Shown one piece after another: positions 46,201 to 58,200 of a stretch of DNA of 64,000 bases (its first letter is position 1; each line of letters opens with the position of its first letter). The notes beneath the pieces are model-generated. The model saw only the letters and a list, made by a program, of their open reading frames with translations, was not told the origin of the DNA and made no database searches. This DNA comes from Flabesymbios commensalis (taxonomy: Eukaryota > Annelida > Polychaeta > Terebellida > Flabelligeridae). The DNA is taken from positions 22,079,876 through 22,143,875 of the forward strand of contig OZ024907.1 of assembly GCA_964017125.1 (NCBI GenBank), in the 5' to 3' direction. Position numbers and translations under genes: made by a program.

Positions 46201-49200
46201 TGGCCGCCTATCGGCCATTATTCACTTTCACATAGCCGGTTTTTAGTAACCGTACTAGATGGCTAGACCATTACTATAAAACAAAATGTGAGATTTCAGG
46301 AGAGGATGCATCTTGAAAAATTTTGACTTGATCAAATTCAAAATGGCCTCCTATCGGCCATTATTCACTTTCACATGGGCGATATTTGGTAAACCGTGCT
46401 AGATGGCTAGACCATTACTATAGAATGAAATGTGAGATTTCAGCTGAGGATGCATCTTGGAAAATTTTGACTTGATCAAATTCAAAATGGCCGCCTTTAG
46501 GCCATTATTCACTTTCACATGGCCGATATTTGGTAAACCGTGCTAGATAGCTAAACGATTACTATAGAATGAAATGTGAGATTTCAGCTGAGGATGCATC
46601 TTGAAAAATTCTGACTCGTTCAAATTCAAAATGGCCCCCTATCGGCCATTATTTACTTTCACATGCCCAATATTTTGCAAACTGTGTTAGATGTTAGTCC
46701 ATTACTATAAAACAAAATTTGAGGTTTCGGGGGAGGATGCACCCTAAGTTTTTAACTAATTTATATCGAATTCAAAATGACCGTAAATCAGCTATTAGTT
46801 AACTCGATTGGCCTGATATCGGGTAAACCATGCCAGATAGGTAGACCATTACTGGGATACTGATTAGGATCATTAATTTCAATGGAGGTTTGCAATCTCT
46901 GACAGACTGTCTAGTTCTTATCTTACTCTTAGACTGGTCTTCTTAGACCTAGTTGTCTTGCGTCTTGATAGGCGGGGGCCCTAGGGTAGTGGTTAGCACC
47001 GCTGCCTTTCACGCCAGAGTCCGGGGTTCGGTTCCTGGTCTCGGCGGTTTGAAAGAAACAAAATTGTTTCTTCCCCATCCACGTGTGAAAGTTAGTATTG
47101 TGGGGAGCCTCCGTGACCGAGAGGTAGCGTGCTCGGCCTCAGACCGCCAGGGCTCGAATTTCGAATCCTGTGTCTGGAGGACAGTGTCATCTTAATCATC
47201 TCACCATCCTCAGGAGGTTCTCCTGGCCCAGTTTAGCCTATATGTGCACAAAGGTGGCCTAAAGCCCGATTCATTTCATTTTTGCGTCTTGATTTTTGAC
47301 CTAGACTAGGACTACATTAATAACCCTATACAAAATTGCTTAAATCAAATTCTAATTCGTCGCGGGAGCTCCTGGACTTATGTAGTCTTGTTTATATTTT
47401 AGCAACCTGTCCTGTCTAATCACAGAGGTACACACTCACACACATTTAGTAGCCAATACATGGCATAGCCCAACCCAATACTGGTTAAATCATAAACCAA
47501 TCAATGATGTGACAAAAATGTTATGACTAATAGTAGACCTAGAGTGTTTTTCTAGGCAGATATCTGTTTACTTTTATCCCCAATGGATATAATTCACGAC
47601 GCTGCAAAGCATGATTTTGTATCTCTGAAAATTGACCTACCGTATCCCCGCCCATTAACGTGCATGCACTTATATTTGAAGATGCACTTAGTTTTCGAAA
47701 ATAAGTGCATGAACATTCGAACATAACTCTTTTCGAATTTTTTAAAATCGTAATTATTTTATTTCTTCCTATCTACCGTATATCCCCGTGTATAATGCGA
47801 TGTTTTTTCTCAGCTATTCATGTCACAAAAAGGCACCTCGTATTATACATAGATGTAGAATTTAATACAATTTGTTAGCTCTCTAGCGGTAAGTTCAGCG
47901 GTAAGTTCTCCAGCGGTAAAACGTATCTTTAAACGTAGGCCAGTCAACGTGTTTTGTAAGCAGGCCTATACACACGATACTTTGCCTTTCCAACTAGTAG
48001 CAAACAAGAGACGGTTCACCCAATGCTGGTACATTGTTGGGCCACCGTCTGCGACGCTGACACAACATTGCACCAGCATTGGGTGAATGTGTCGTGTTTG
48101 CTGGGGGCCCCCGTCTCACATTCCCGCCGACGCGCGTGGCACCTTTGACAACCACGGGCAGATAAATGACGCCGTTAGTCTGCAACCAATTCACACTCCT
48201 GACCTGTTCATTTATATTAATAATGATTTAATCTAAGATCGCCTTTCATATGGGAGTGTTCTATTGTGTAAGACAAATCTGAACATGATTTTTTCCTATT
48301 GGAATGAGAGAATGCGTTGACGAAATATAACAAGATATCACTGATTATATCTCCTATCGCAAATTCTATACATGTAGGCCTCAGAATGTCCATATTGCTG
48401 GGATAACATTAACGCCTACCGCTGTTGCCGCGGCTGATACAGTATTGAGCAAATGGTGGTATCTGTTAGCTGTAGTTCATGGAGCGCTGCTGTGTTATTG
48501 CACCCTGACACCTTATACAGCCATGCACACCTCTTGTGTCGAGACAATGCGCTAGTCTGCAAATGTTTTACAATCACATTTTATCTTGAAATGTTCTTAT
48601 TTGAGCACGACGATATTAAAATATGGTCTTTGTAATAGAAAAATTGAAATAATATAAATTTGTTGGCGAAATATAAATACGGGTATTTTAAGATCAGTGT
48701 GTATTGTAGCCTATGCAGGCCTCAGAATGTCTGCCCATCGAGACAGTCCCGATGACATCTGCTCTGCCGTGGAAAATAAAAATACAGTATCTGCTTACTT
48801 TACAAGTAAGCAGGTACTGCCCTTTGGTTTTGCAGAGCTGTACTGTTGCCGCTGTTCCCATCATTGAGCATCGTCCATGCAGGTGTGGCGGGGCTATTTA
48901 TTAGAATAAGATAATATCCATGCCTCACATTTAGATGGCCCGTAACGCTATCGACCGGGACGCTGCCGACATCCAAAATTTGAGGTCGTATTATACAGAG
49001 GGGTAGACGTTTTTCAGGTAATCCGAGGCCTCAAATCTTAACTCGTATTATACATGGCGTCGCACTATACGCGGGGATATACGGTAAACTAAGCTAACGT
49101 TAGTAGCTACTGACCATTACGTTGAAGTTAACTTGAGGGCAATAGATGATGACACTTCATGAACTGTCATATCACACCTAATTTGTCCACGCTTTTCAGC

Positions 49201-52200
49201 TATCACACCCATGCACTATCGCTTTGATGCCTTGAACTGTCCACGCATATCTACATTATGGGGCAATTCTCTCCTAAAGTGTGTTTACGATCAACATAAT
49301 AATTATTTTTAATTATTTTGAATATATACTCAGAGCTCCAGATATTTTTTTGGTTTTAGGAGTATTTCACTCATTGGAATGGGTGATAAGGAGTGAAATA
49401 TGATGAAAAAATATACAGCGAGTATTTTTCATACAACAACATTCAGGTCACACTCAGGTCACATAGTTCTGCTGAGTGCTCACGTACAAAATACAACAAA
49501 TTGTTTCATTTTTCCTGATTCTTTTTATTTTGATGGGTATTTTAATGGGTAATAATACTCCTCAGATTTTCTTTCAATGAGTTTTTTTGTTTTTACATGC
49601 GTATTTTACGGATATACGCATGTTATCTGGAGCACTGTATACTAGTAATGGATTACAATATAAGTAAACACATATCGATATTATTCTCACCTGCAGTATA
49701 TGTCTGAGTTACACAGTGGTACGCGTAGCAATTTTCATATATAAGTGCATGCACGAAGTATTCCAATATAAGTGCATGCACTAATAAACGAACAAGAATA
49801 TTTTTGTCGACAATTGCGACAGCAATTTGCGTCTTGTAGTGGATCAATGAGTAAAACTATGTTGGGATCTATTAACCCTTATTCTGCTGATCAGGACTAT
49901 TTAATCTATTTTGTTAGTACACCAAATCACTGGTATTGGGAATGAGATGTGTGTCTAAATATCAATATATTCAAATATTTGTGCTCAAGCTAGACAGATA
50001 TAAGTAATTTTCAGCCATATACAGCAGTTTTTTTTAAGGGGGAGTGGAAGGGCGTCCAGGAAACCCTGGGTGTTATGCCTAGCCATGCATGGTAACTGAA
50101 CAGAATTTCTGCTATGATGAAATGTAATTTATACATATCTCAGTTCTATTGATATTAGTGTATGCTCTTAATGACAGATAGTAGGCCTAATACTGGAACT
50201 GAGATGGTAATTTTAGTGACACAGCACACTGTAGATGAAAATTTCTGGATGCCTTATATTTTGTTAGGGGATAGTACACACTGATGAGAATATTTTTAAA
50301 GCAAAAATTTAATATAGATATTACCATGTTTTTTTCCAGTGGGCACAGGACGGGCTTTCCAAATGGAATCCACGTCAGCAACACGGTTTCCCCATGGAAA
50401 GCATATATTTAGCCTTCTGGGCCATGTTTTGCATTTTTTATGGTGTAACTATATTTTTTGACTGTGTTCCGTCTTGTTCTTTTATTTAACAGCTGTCATA
50501 GCCAAGTTGCAGTCCTACTATAAAACCTGTAACACAATCAATGCCCATCATTTGTGCTCTGATACCAGTCATTATGCTGTGTCTTACGGTGACAAAGGCT
50601 GGGGATGTGGATACAGAAATCTTCAGATGATGTTGTCTTGTCTGGCAAGTGATGCATCATTTCAACAAGTCTTGTTTAATGGTATGTTATCTGATCTCTA
50701 GGATAATGAAATGTCTCTACCATGATTTTGTCAATAATAATGGTGCAAATGAAAAAAACCCAATGTTTTGTTACATTTTGGTCAAAGTCTCATGTTTGAT
50801 GGAAAATGTTTTATTGAAAAGTTTATTATGGTACCAGACTCCCATGAACATGAAAAAGGACAAAATTTAGTGTAACTCTACTTTTCCCCATTGGCATTGA
50901 TTTGACTACCGGTATTAATTTCAATCTTTTCTATAGCGATTCCTTGGACAATCTAGAACAATTTCAATTTGCAATTATATAAAACTAATTAAATCAATTG
51001 TACATAGCATATCATTGAATATCTATATTTTGAATTATTTCTAATCCAAATAAATAGCTTATGGAACAGGATCATTTGCCCCTGGAAGTCCAAATATAAT
51101 TCATTTTCAAATTAATACAAAATTTAGGAGAACCGCATTTAGGGACTGTAACTTTGCTAAGCCTTAACATACATTTGGTATTGATTTTTACGCCTCCTCC
51201 AAGGAGGTTATATTAAGTGCACACTTTTCATCCCTCGCGGGGGAGAGGCTATGGGGTCACCCCTTCTGTCCACCCGTCTCTGTCGACATTTTCATTTCTG
51301 GAGCATATCTTGGAAACCCAAGGGGGATTTGCTACTAAAATTCAATATGGCCACCATGGATCAACTTCATAATTTTTTGTGGGTGCAAAAACTGAGCAGA
51401 ACTTTAAATTTATGAATTTGTTAATCACCTTGCTAAAAGATTGAGATGTGCAAGGGAGTTTTTAAAGATGCTACACAAAATTAACAAATTTTGTGGTCAA
51501 ACAAATCAGTTTTAGTCAGAAATTATTTAAATTTTACAATCACTTTCCCCAAGATATGGAGATGTGCAGGTGATTTTTTTTAAGGTTTTACTGAAATTAA
51601 AAATGGCCACCAAAAATTTGGTTGAAGCGAAAAACTCAAAACCTAATTTAGGGTGTGGGATGCTTTAGGATTTCAGACATCTTGTTTATTGACTAAAATA
51701 ACATTTCTTAAGAAAAAAATACATTATTTTTTATTTTCGTGACATATGAAATCTGCTAAAAACTACGGTAAAATTTCTAATTGTAGCCGCATCTCCAATA
51801 GAAGCCGCCCCCCAAACTTTAAAAAAATTACAGTTTACGCCTACATATATATGTAATAAATGCCCTTTATAAAATACAAATGGCAATTACATATACCGGT
51901 ATACACTACAATGGTTATTTGTGGTCTTCACCGTTAAGCCAGCATCACGGTGTGTGGACCAGCCATGTCGGTCTAAACGAACAGTGTATGGCTAAAGTTG
52001 ATATTTTCCAACGCAGTTCATCAACATTAGGAGAGGGAGGTGGGGGCGTGGCCGTACGCTTATTCGGGCAACGGCAACTCCTGGTTCACCGTAGACATCA
52101 TTTGTCAACTTTTAGCCGACTCTGCGTTGACATCTCGTGCAAGCTGTACAGTCAGCAACTGGTCAAGTGACGCAGCGCTTGCCGCTCCTATGACTGACAG

Positions 52201-55200
52201 CTCACGTCTGGAGAGGGGTGTTTTTGCCGACTGACAGGCTGTGTTGTAACACAATTATCAGATTATGACAGTGTCTACCACTGTCTACATGGCGCCGCGC
52301 TGTCTATACGAACGCAACATGCCGAATACTACACGCTGACATTCAGTGTGCTATAGACATGATATACATTATTCCTTATATAATTAGGCATGGTGTATCT
52401 TTTTATTAGATTCTCTGAACGATTTGCAATGTAAAACATGTTTAATTAGCGCTATGTAAAATAAACTTCCCAACTAATGTGAGCATCAAATCGATTCATA
52501 TGGTAATCTTTATATGAGCATTGGACATGAAGGGTTGGGTGATCGCTACCGGCAGTTGAGATTGATAGCCGCACGCGTTGATTCAATTTTTCACGCAAAA
52601 CCTCCAATAGAAGTCGCAAGTGAACTTTTGACATTGGGCACAGGGAAATGATTTTTTTCATTCTAAATAAAGCCGCGGCTACAATTAGAAATTTTACGGT
52701 ATTAAACGACACAACCAGGCTAAAATCCGCAAAAAATTTGTAATTTTATTTTGGCTTCCTAATATGACCATATGATGTAAACATGTCCATAGACTAGACA
52801 TGCATGTCCGAAATAAGAAATCGGGAATTTCGTCTCTACATGTATATCTCGTATAACATATGGTCATATCAAGAAGCCAAAATAAAATTACAATTTTTTT
52901 GATGATTTTAGCCTGATTGTGTTGCTTTAAAAAATATAAAATAATCTTTTTATTTTCTTTTTTTGCTGTCGCCTGCTCTTACCTTTCCCTCCAAAAATCT
53001 GTGACCCATATTATCAAAAATATGTGGCCTTAGGTACTAACAATCTTGTTTTCAGAGCAGATCTCTGAAACCCTTTAGGGTATTACCTTCATTTTGCACA
53101 CACACATCACCCAAAGGTGTAATAATATGTTTTTTTCTGGGTCACCCTATGACCTTCAACCTACTTTTTCCCTACATGTCTGAGCAACAGTACCATTTAC
53201 AAAGCATATCTCTGGAACCTCTCTGGGATTACTTTTATATTTCACACCCACATGACTTAGAGGATGTAAGCCTAGATGTGTCTTTTGTGTGTTCTATCGA
53301 CAAGGCATGGCGCAGGATTGTAGCTGCCTTTGGCCTCTTGTTTAGCTTGGGTTTTAATTATTACCTGGAAATGCCTTTGCTCCAGTGTCATCATAATACC
53401 CTGATTATTTTTACACTTTTTTCCATTATTCAGGACGACCTCTCATGCCATCAATCCCCAAGATTCAGCGTCTTATTGAAGCAGCATGGCAGAAAGGTTT
53501 TGATGTACAAGGCCAAGAACAGCTGGGAGGAGTTCTAGTTAACACAACCAAATGGATTGGTGCAACAGACATAGTTGCCACCATGTCTTCTTTGAGAGTG
53601 GAGTGAGTTATGGTTGCCTATGTTTGTCCCCACTCACAAATTAATGGAAAAAAGTATTGAAACATCTTAACAAGCACCTATCTAGAAGACTATGGTATAT
53701 ACATGTAACAGAAACTGCGAGTTTAATTTCTTCATTATTATTCTATTTTTTATCAGATTGATTTTTTTGTGATTAAATCAACTAATTTGTTGAAATGTAT
53801 ACCTTTCTCTTGCTTCTACAGTGATTAACAAATGCAAGTTTCTTAAGGTGTGTATTTTAAAACATTTAAAATGGACGTACATGTTGTAGATGTCAGCTGA
53901 TTGACTTTCATGCTCCCACTGGAAGGGGTGGAACTCATCCACGACTGTTTGACTGGGTCAAGGCATACTTCAAGAGAAATGACAAATTTAAACCGCCACT
54001 TTATCTGCAACATCAAGGTATTTCTATTATCGAAGTAACACTGGTAACAGTTTACAAAAAAGCCAGTGGATGTGCTTTGTTGCCTTTGTTGTCAGAATGA
54101 GGCACAATTCAATGAGATAAGCCAGAAAGCTGAATATTAGCAGGGACAATGAAGTATACCATTGATACATTGCAATTTTTTTTTCAGTATTTTTAAACCG
54201 CTTTTATTTGCATGCAAAAACATGACATAATATAACAATACAATAACGTGATGCTCAATATTGAATAAACGACGTTTATAAACAGTTCTATAAACATATG
54301 GCCATCAATAAAGTGGTTATTATAAAATGGTTGTTATAACGTATCTCTTTTTATTTTATCTGGCTTTTCCTGCCAAATAAATTTATAAAAAGGTGATTGA
54401 TATCTTAAGGTACGGGTACAGTGAGGTTTGGAAGACATGATAAAAATGTACTAGTTTTGGAGGAGCTAAATTTTTTATTTCAGTCATTATATTATTCTTA
54501 GATATATAATGTCTGTATATAAACATATTATGTGATATATGTCACACAGCACGAAATACCACATCTAAGGCATCAGCCAAATTGAAAGGTAGATTTCACC
54601 ATGTAGAGTAATAACGTTACCTAAATGCACGTCGTTTATTCAATATTGAGCATCACATGTTTGCATGTGTAACATTGCATGAAACCATCCATGTTGATTT
54701 CAAGATATCACCGGTATTTCCAGTAGCAGTGTGTGTCTAATAGTAATAATCGTTCTCTGCAATACATGTATTATAAATTTAGGTAAATATTGCTATACTT
54801 CTGGTTGGGATAGGTAGCGGCCATGTTCTTGACATTTTTACATGGCAGCAGAGCTCGGGTCAATTGTAATAGAGGATTTGATTGAATTGTAAGTGATATC
54901 TGTAAATGGAAATTTTGTAATTTATCAAAATGATGGACTACAATACTAATACACATGTATATAATAGTCATTGTACATATCTGTAATTGACTTTTTTTCT
55001 CAATAACAGTTCAATTAGAGTTTAATTACAGCTGATGTGTAGATAAATGATGTTTGCATTAGCTGTGAAGATGCAAGTTGAATTATTCATATTGTGTATT
55101 TCTTCAATCGAATTGCTTTAATGATCTAATTGAATATTTATTGATTGATGATTTATTTTTAAATATGAACATAACACCGTAGTGTCGAGTGTTTTAAATG

Positions 55201-58200
55201 TAGAACAACTCACAGAACTCAACATAAAAGTACGGTAAATAAAATAACTTTATATTCTCCACTTAGTATTAAACCTTAAAGCGCTGAAATATTGTATATA
55301 CCATGGAGACAAAATTGTGTCTGACGTCTAAAGTCGATCCCCACGCTGTAAGGGTTAAAGGGTTGTACTTGCTACTTTAAAATTTGGCAAATACAACCAT
55401 TTATTACCAGGGCGACAATATGTAGAATTTTCTTTAGCTGCAAATTTTGTCTAACTACACTGTTATCTTTTATGTTTCTGTAGGACACAGTCGTACCATA
55501 GTTGGCATTGAGGAACATAATGATGGCAATCTCAGGTTACTGGTGTTTGATCCTAGTACCAGCCAGAAGCAAATGCAGCAATTTCTACACAGTATTAACA
55601 CAAATTTAATGAGGACTCTACGAAGAGGAATGTATGCTTTAAGGGCCAAGCAATACCAGATAGTTGCCGTGACAGGAATATTACCTGATAAAAGATATGA
55701 TGTCAGTATAAATTCTACATGCTTGATTTATCATAATTCTTTCGACTTTGGACATTTTTAGCTCCCGCCGTCACCGTAGGTGAGCGAAGGGAGCTATGGA
55801 TTCTACCTCCGTTTTTTTTTTGCCTCTTCTTTTGCCTATAACTTTGTGAGAAAATAAGCTAGGATAACAATTTTTGGTATGTGGGTTACTTCCAGGTGGC
55901 TAATGGACGGGTTAAAATATTTTTAATCTGAATTCAATACGCAAGGTTGCAGAGGAGAAAATGATGATGTGACGGCGTTGGGCCGTTGGGCCGTCCGTAA
56001 ACAATTCGTTTCCGGAGCATATCTCTTAAAGTACTTGTCCGATTGTCTTCAAATTTTACACACAACACCCCTAGGGGGTCTAGTTGTGCCTTTTGGGGTA
56101 TTTGAACTTTGACCTACTTCTGGTTCAGAACTATGACCTATTTAGACGTTTTGACGCGCACTTCGTTTCCGGAGCAGATCTCGAAAAGTACTGAGCCGAT
56201 GACAGTCATATTGCACATACATGTTCTCTAAGGTCCCTAGTTGTGCCTTTTCAGGTTTTTGGACCTTGACCTTGAAGTTGACCCAGCACTTTGACCTAAT
56301 TTATAACATCGGTAAATCCGACTGAAAGATTTTGCGGAATATCATGAAAACCGCTCAAGATAGCTACACCATTACTATAAAACAAATTGTGAGGTTTCAG
56401 GAGAGGATGCATCTTGAAAAATTTCAAGTCGATAAAATTAAAAATGGCCGCCTATCGGCCATTATTCACCTCGACAGGCCTGATATTGCGGAATATCATG
56501 AAAACCGCTCAAGATAGCTACACCATTAATATCAAATAAATTGTAAGGTTTCAGGAGAGGATGCATCTTGAAAAATTTGAAGTTGATAAAATTCAAAATG
56601 GCCGCCTATCAGCCATTATTCACCTCGACAGGCCTGATATTGTGGAATATCATGAAAACCGCTCAAGATATCTACACCATTACTATAAAACAAATTGTAA
56701 GGCTTCAGGAGAGGATGCATTTTGAAAAAATTCAACTTGTCCAAGTTCAAAATGGCCGCCAATCGGCCATTATTCACATTCACATGGCCGTTATTTGGTA
56801 AACCGTGCTAGATGGCTAGACCATTACTATAAAACAAAATGTGTGATTTCAGGAGAGGATGCATCTTGAAAAAATTTGACTCGATAAAATTCAAAATGGC
56901 CGCTTATCGGCCATTATTCACTTTCACATGGCCGTTATTTGGTCAACCGTGCTAGATGGCTAGACCATTACTGTAAAACAAAATGTGAGATTTCAGATGA
57001 AGATGCATCTTGAAAAAATTTGACTTGATCAAATTTAAAATGGCCGCCTTTTCGGCCATTATTCATTTTCACATGGCTGATATTTGGTAAACCGTGCTAG
57101 ATGGCTAGACCATTACCTGATTACTATAAAACAAAGTGTGAGTTTTCTGGGGAGGATGCACCCTGAAAATTTTTAACTTACGAATTCAAAATGGCCGACA
57201 ATCAGCATTATTTACTTCGATAGGCCTGATATCAGGTAAACCGTGCTAGATAGCTAGACCATTACTATAAAACAAAATGTGACGTTTCGGGAGAGTATGC
57301 CTTTTAAAAACTTTCGACTCAATCGAATTCAAAATGGCCGCCTATCGGCCACCATTTACTTTCACATTGCTGATATTTGGTAAACCGTGTCAGATAGCTG
57401 GACCATTACTATAAAACAAAATGTGAGATTACAAGAGAGGATGCATCTTGAAAAAAATTGACTCAATCAAATTTAAAATGGCCGCCTATCGGCCATTATT
57501 CACTTTCACATAGCTGTTATTTGGTAACCGTACTAGATGGCTAGACCATTACTATAAAACAAATTGTGAGATTTCAGGAGAGGATGCATCTTGAAAAATT
57601 TTGACTTGATCAAATTCAAAATGGCCTCCTATCGGCCATTATTCACTTTCACAGGGGCGATATTTGGTAAACCGTGCTAGATGGCTAGACCATTACTATA
57701 AAATGAAATGTGAGATTTCAGCTGAGGATGCATCTTGGAAAATTTCGACTTGATCAAATTCAAAATGGCCGCCTTTAGGCCATTATTCACTTTCACATGG
57801 CCGATATTTGGTAAACCGTGCTAGATGTTAGTCCATTACTATAAAACAAAATTTGAGGTTTCGGGGGAGGATGCACCCTAAGTTTTTAACTAGTTTATAT
57901 CGAATTCAAAATGACCGTAAATCAGCTATTAGTTACCTTGATTGGCCTGATATCGGGTAAACCGTGCCAGATAGGTAGACCATTACTGGGATACTGATTA
58001 GGATCATTAATTTAAATGGAGGTTTGCAATCTCTGACAGACTGTCTAGTTCTTATCTTACTCTTAGACTGAGCTTCTTAGACCTAGTTGTCTTGCGTCTT
58101 GATTTTAGACCTAGCCTAGGACTACATTACAAACCCTACACAAAATGCTTAATGCTTAAATCAAATTCTAATTCGTCGCGGGAGCTCCTGGACTTATGTA

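Larger units (their letters stand above)
44476..47399 (+). repeat. 2.9-kb dispersed repeat, copy 1 (ZUP1 intron 3)
   Basis: It begins ATTTTTAGCTCCCGCCGTCA with a hairpin (AGCTCCC...TCACC / GGTGA...GGGAGCT). Next come two GTTTCCGGAGCA(T/G)ATCTC blocks and the 144-bp satellite. It ends TCGCGGGAGCTCCTGGACTT. It is near-identical over its length to 55754-58215, same orientation, apart from a SINE insertion and one extra satellite unit. The ends AGCTCCCGC / GCGGGAGCT are inverted, but no target duplication of the whole element is visible, so its class is open. Confidence 0.9.
47774..49086. mobile_element. 1.3-kb pogo-like non-autonomous DNA transposon (intron 3)
   Basis: The terminal inverted repeats TACCGTATATCCCCGTGTAT and ATACGCGGGGATATACGGTA match except for one position, with further pairing (AATGCGA / TCGCACT). 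TA stands at both ends, as expected for Tc1/mariner-pogo insertions. CTCGTATTATACAT words repeat near both ends. There is no transposase. It contains a nested MITE (47996-48105) and a hairpin (48783-48822). Confidence 0.8.

Noticed and set aside
46978-47170. Possible functional tRNA genes (two A/B-box pairs)
   Set aside because: The insertion is flanked by a target duplication and has no clean acceptor-stem pairing or terminator at tRNA length; it is a SINE.
44476-47399. Helitron assignment for the 2.9-kb repeat
   Set aside because: No CTRR 3' end with a preceding hairpin and no A/T target pair could be seen; its class is left open.
55702-55705. Alternative exon 7 donor GTCA|GTATAA
   Set aside because: It shifts phase and turns the conserved tail exon into a frame without the SERIP ending.
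55702-55761. Extension of ZUP1 exon 7 to the in-frame stop at 55761
   Set aside because: It would end the protein in unrelated residues and run into a repeat; the conserved tail is found in frame at 63297.
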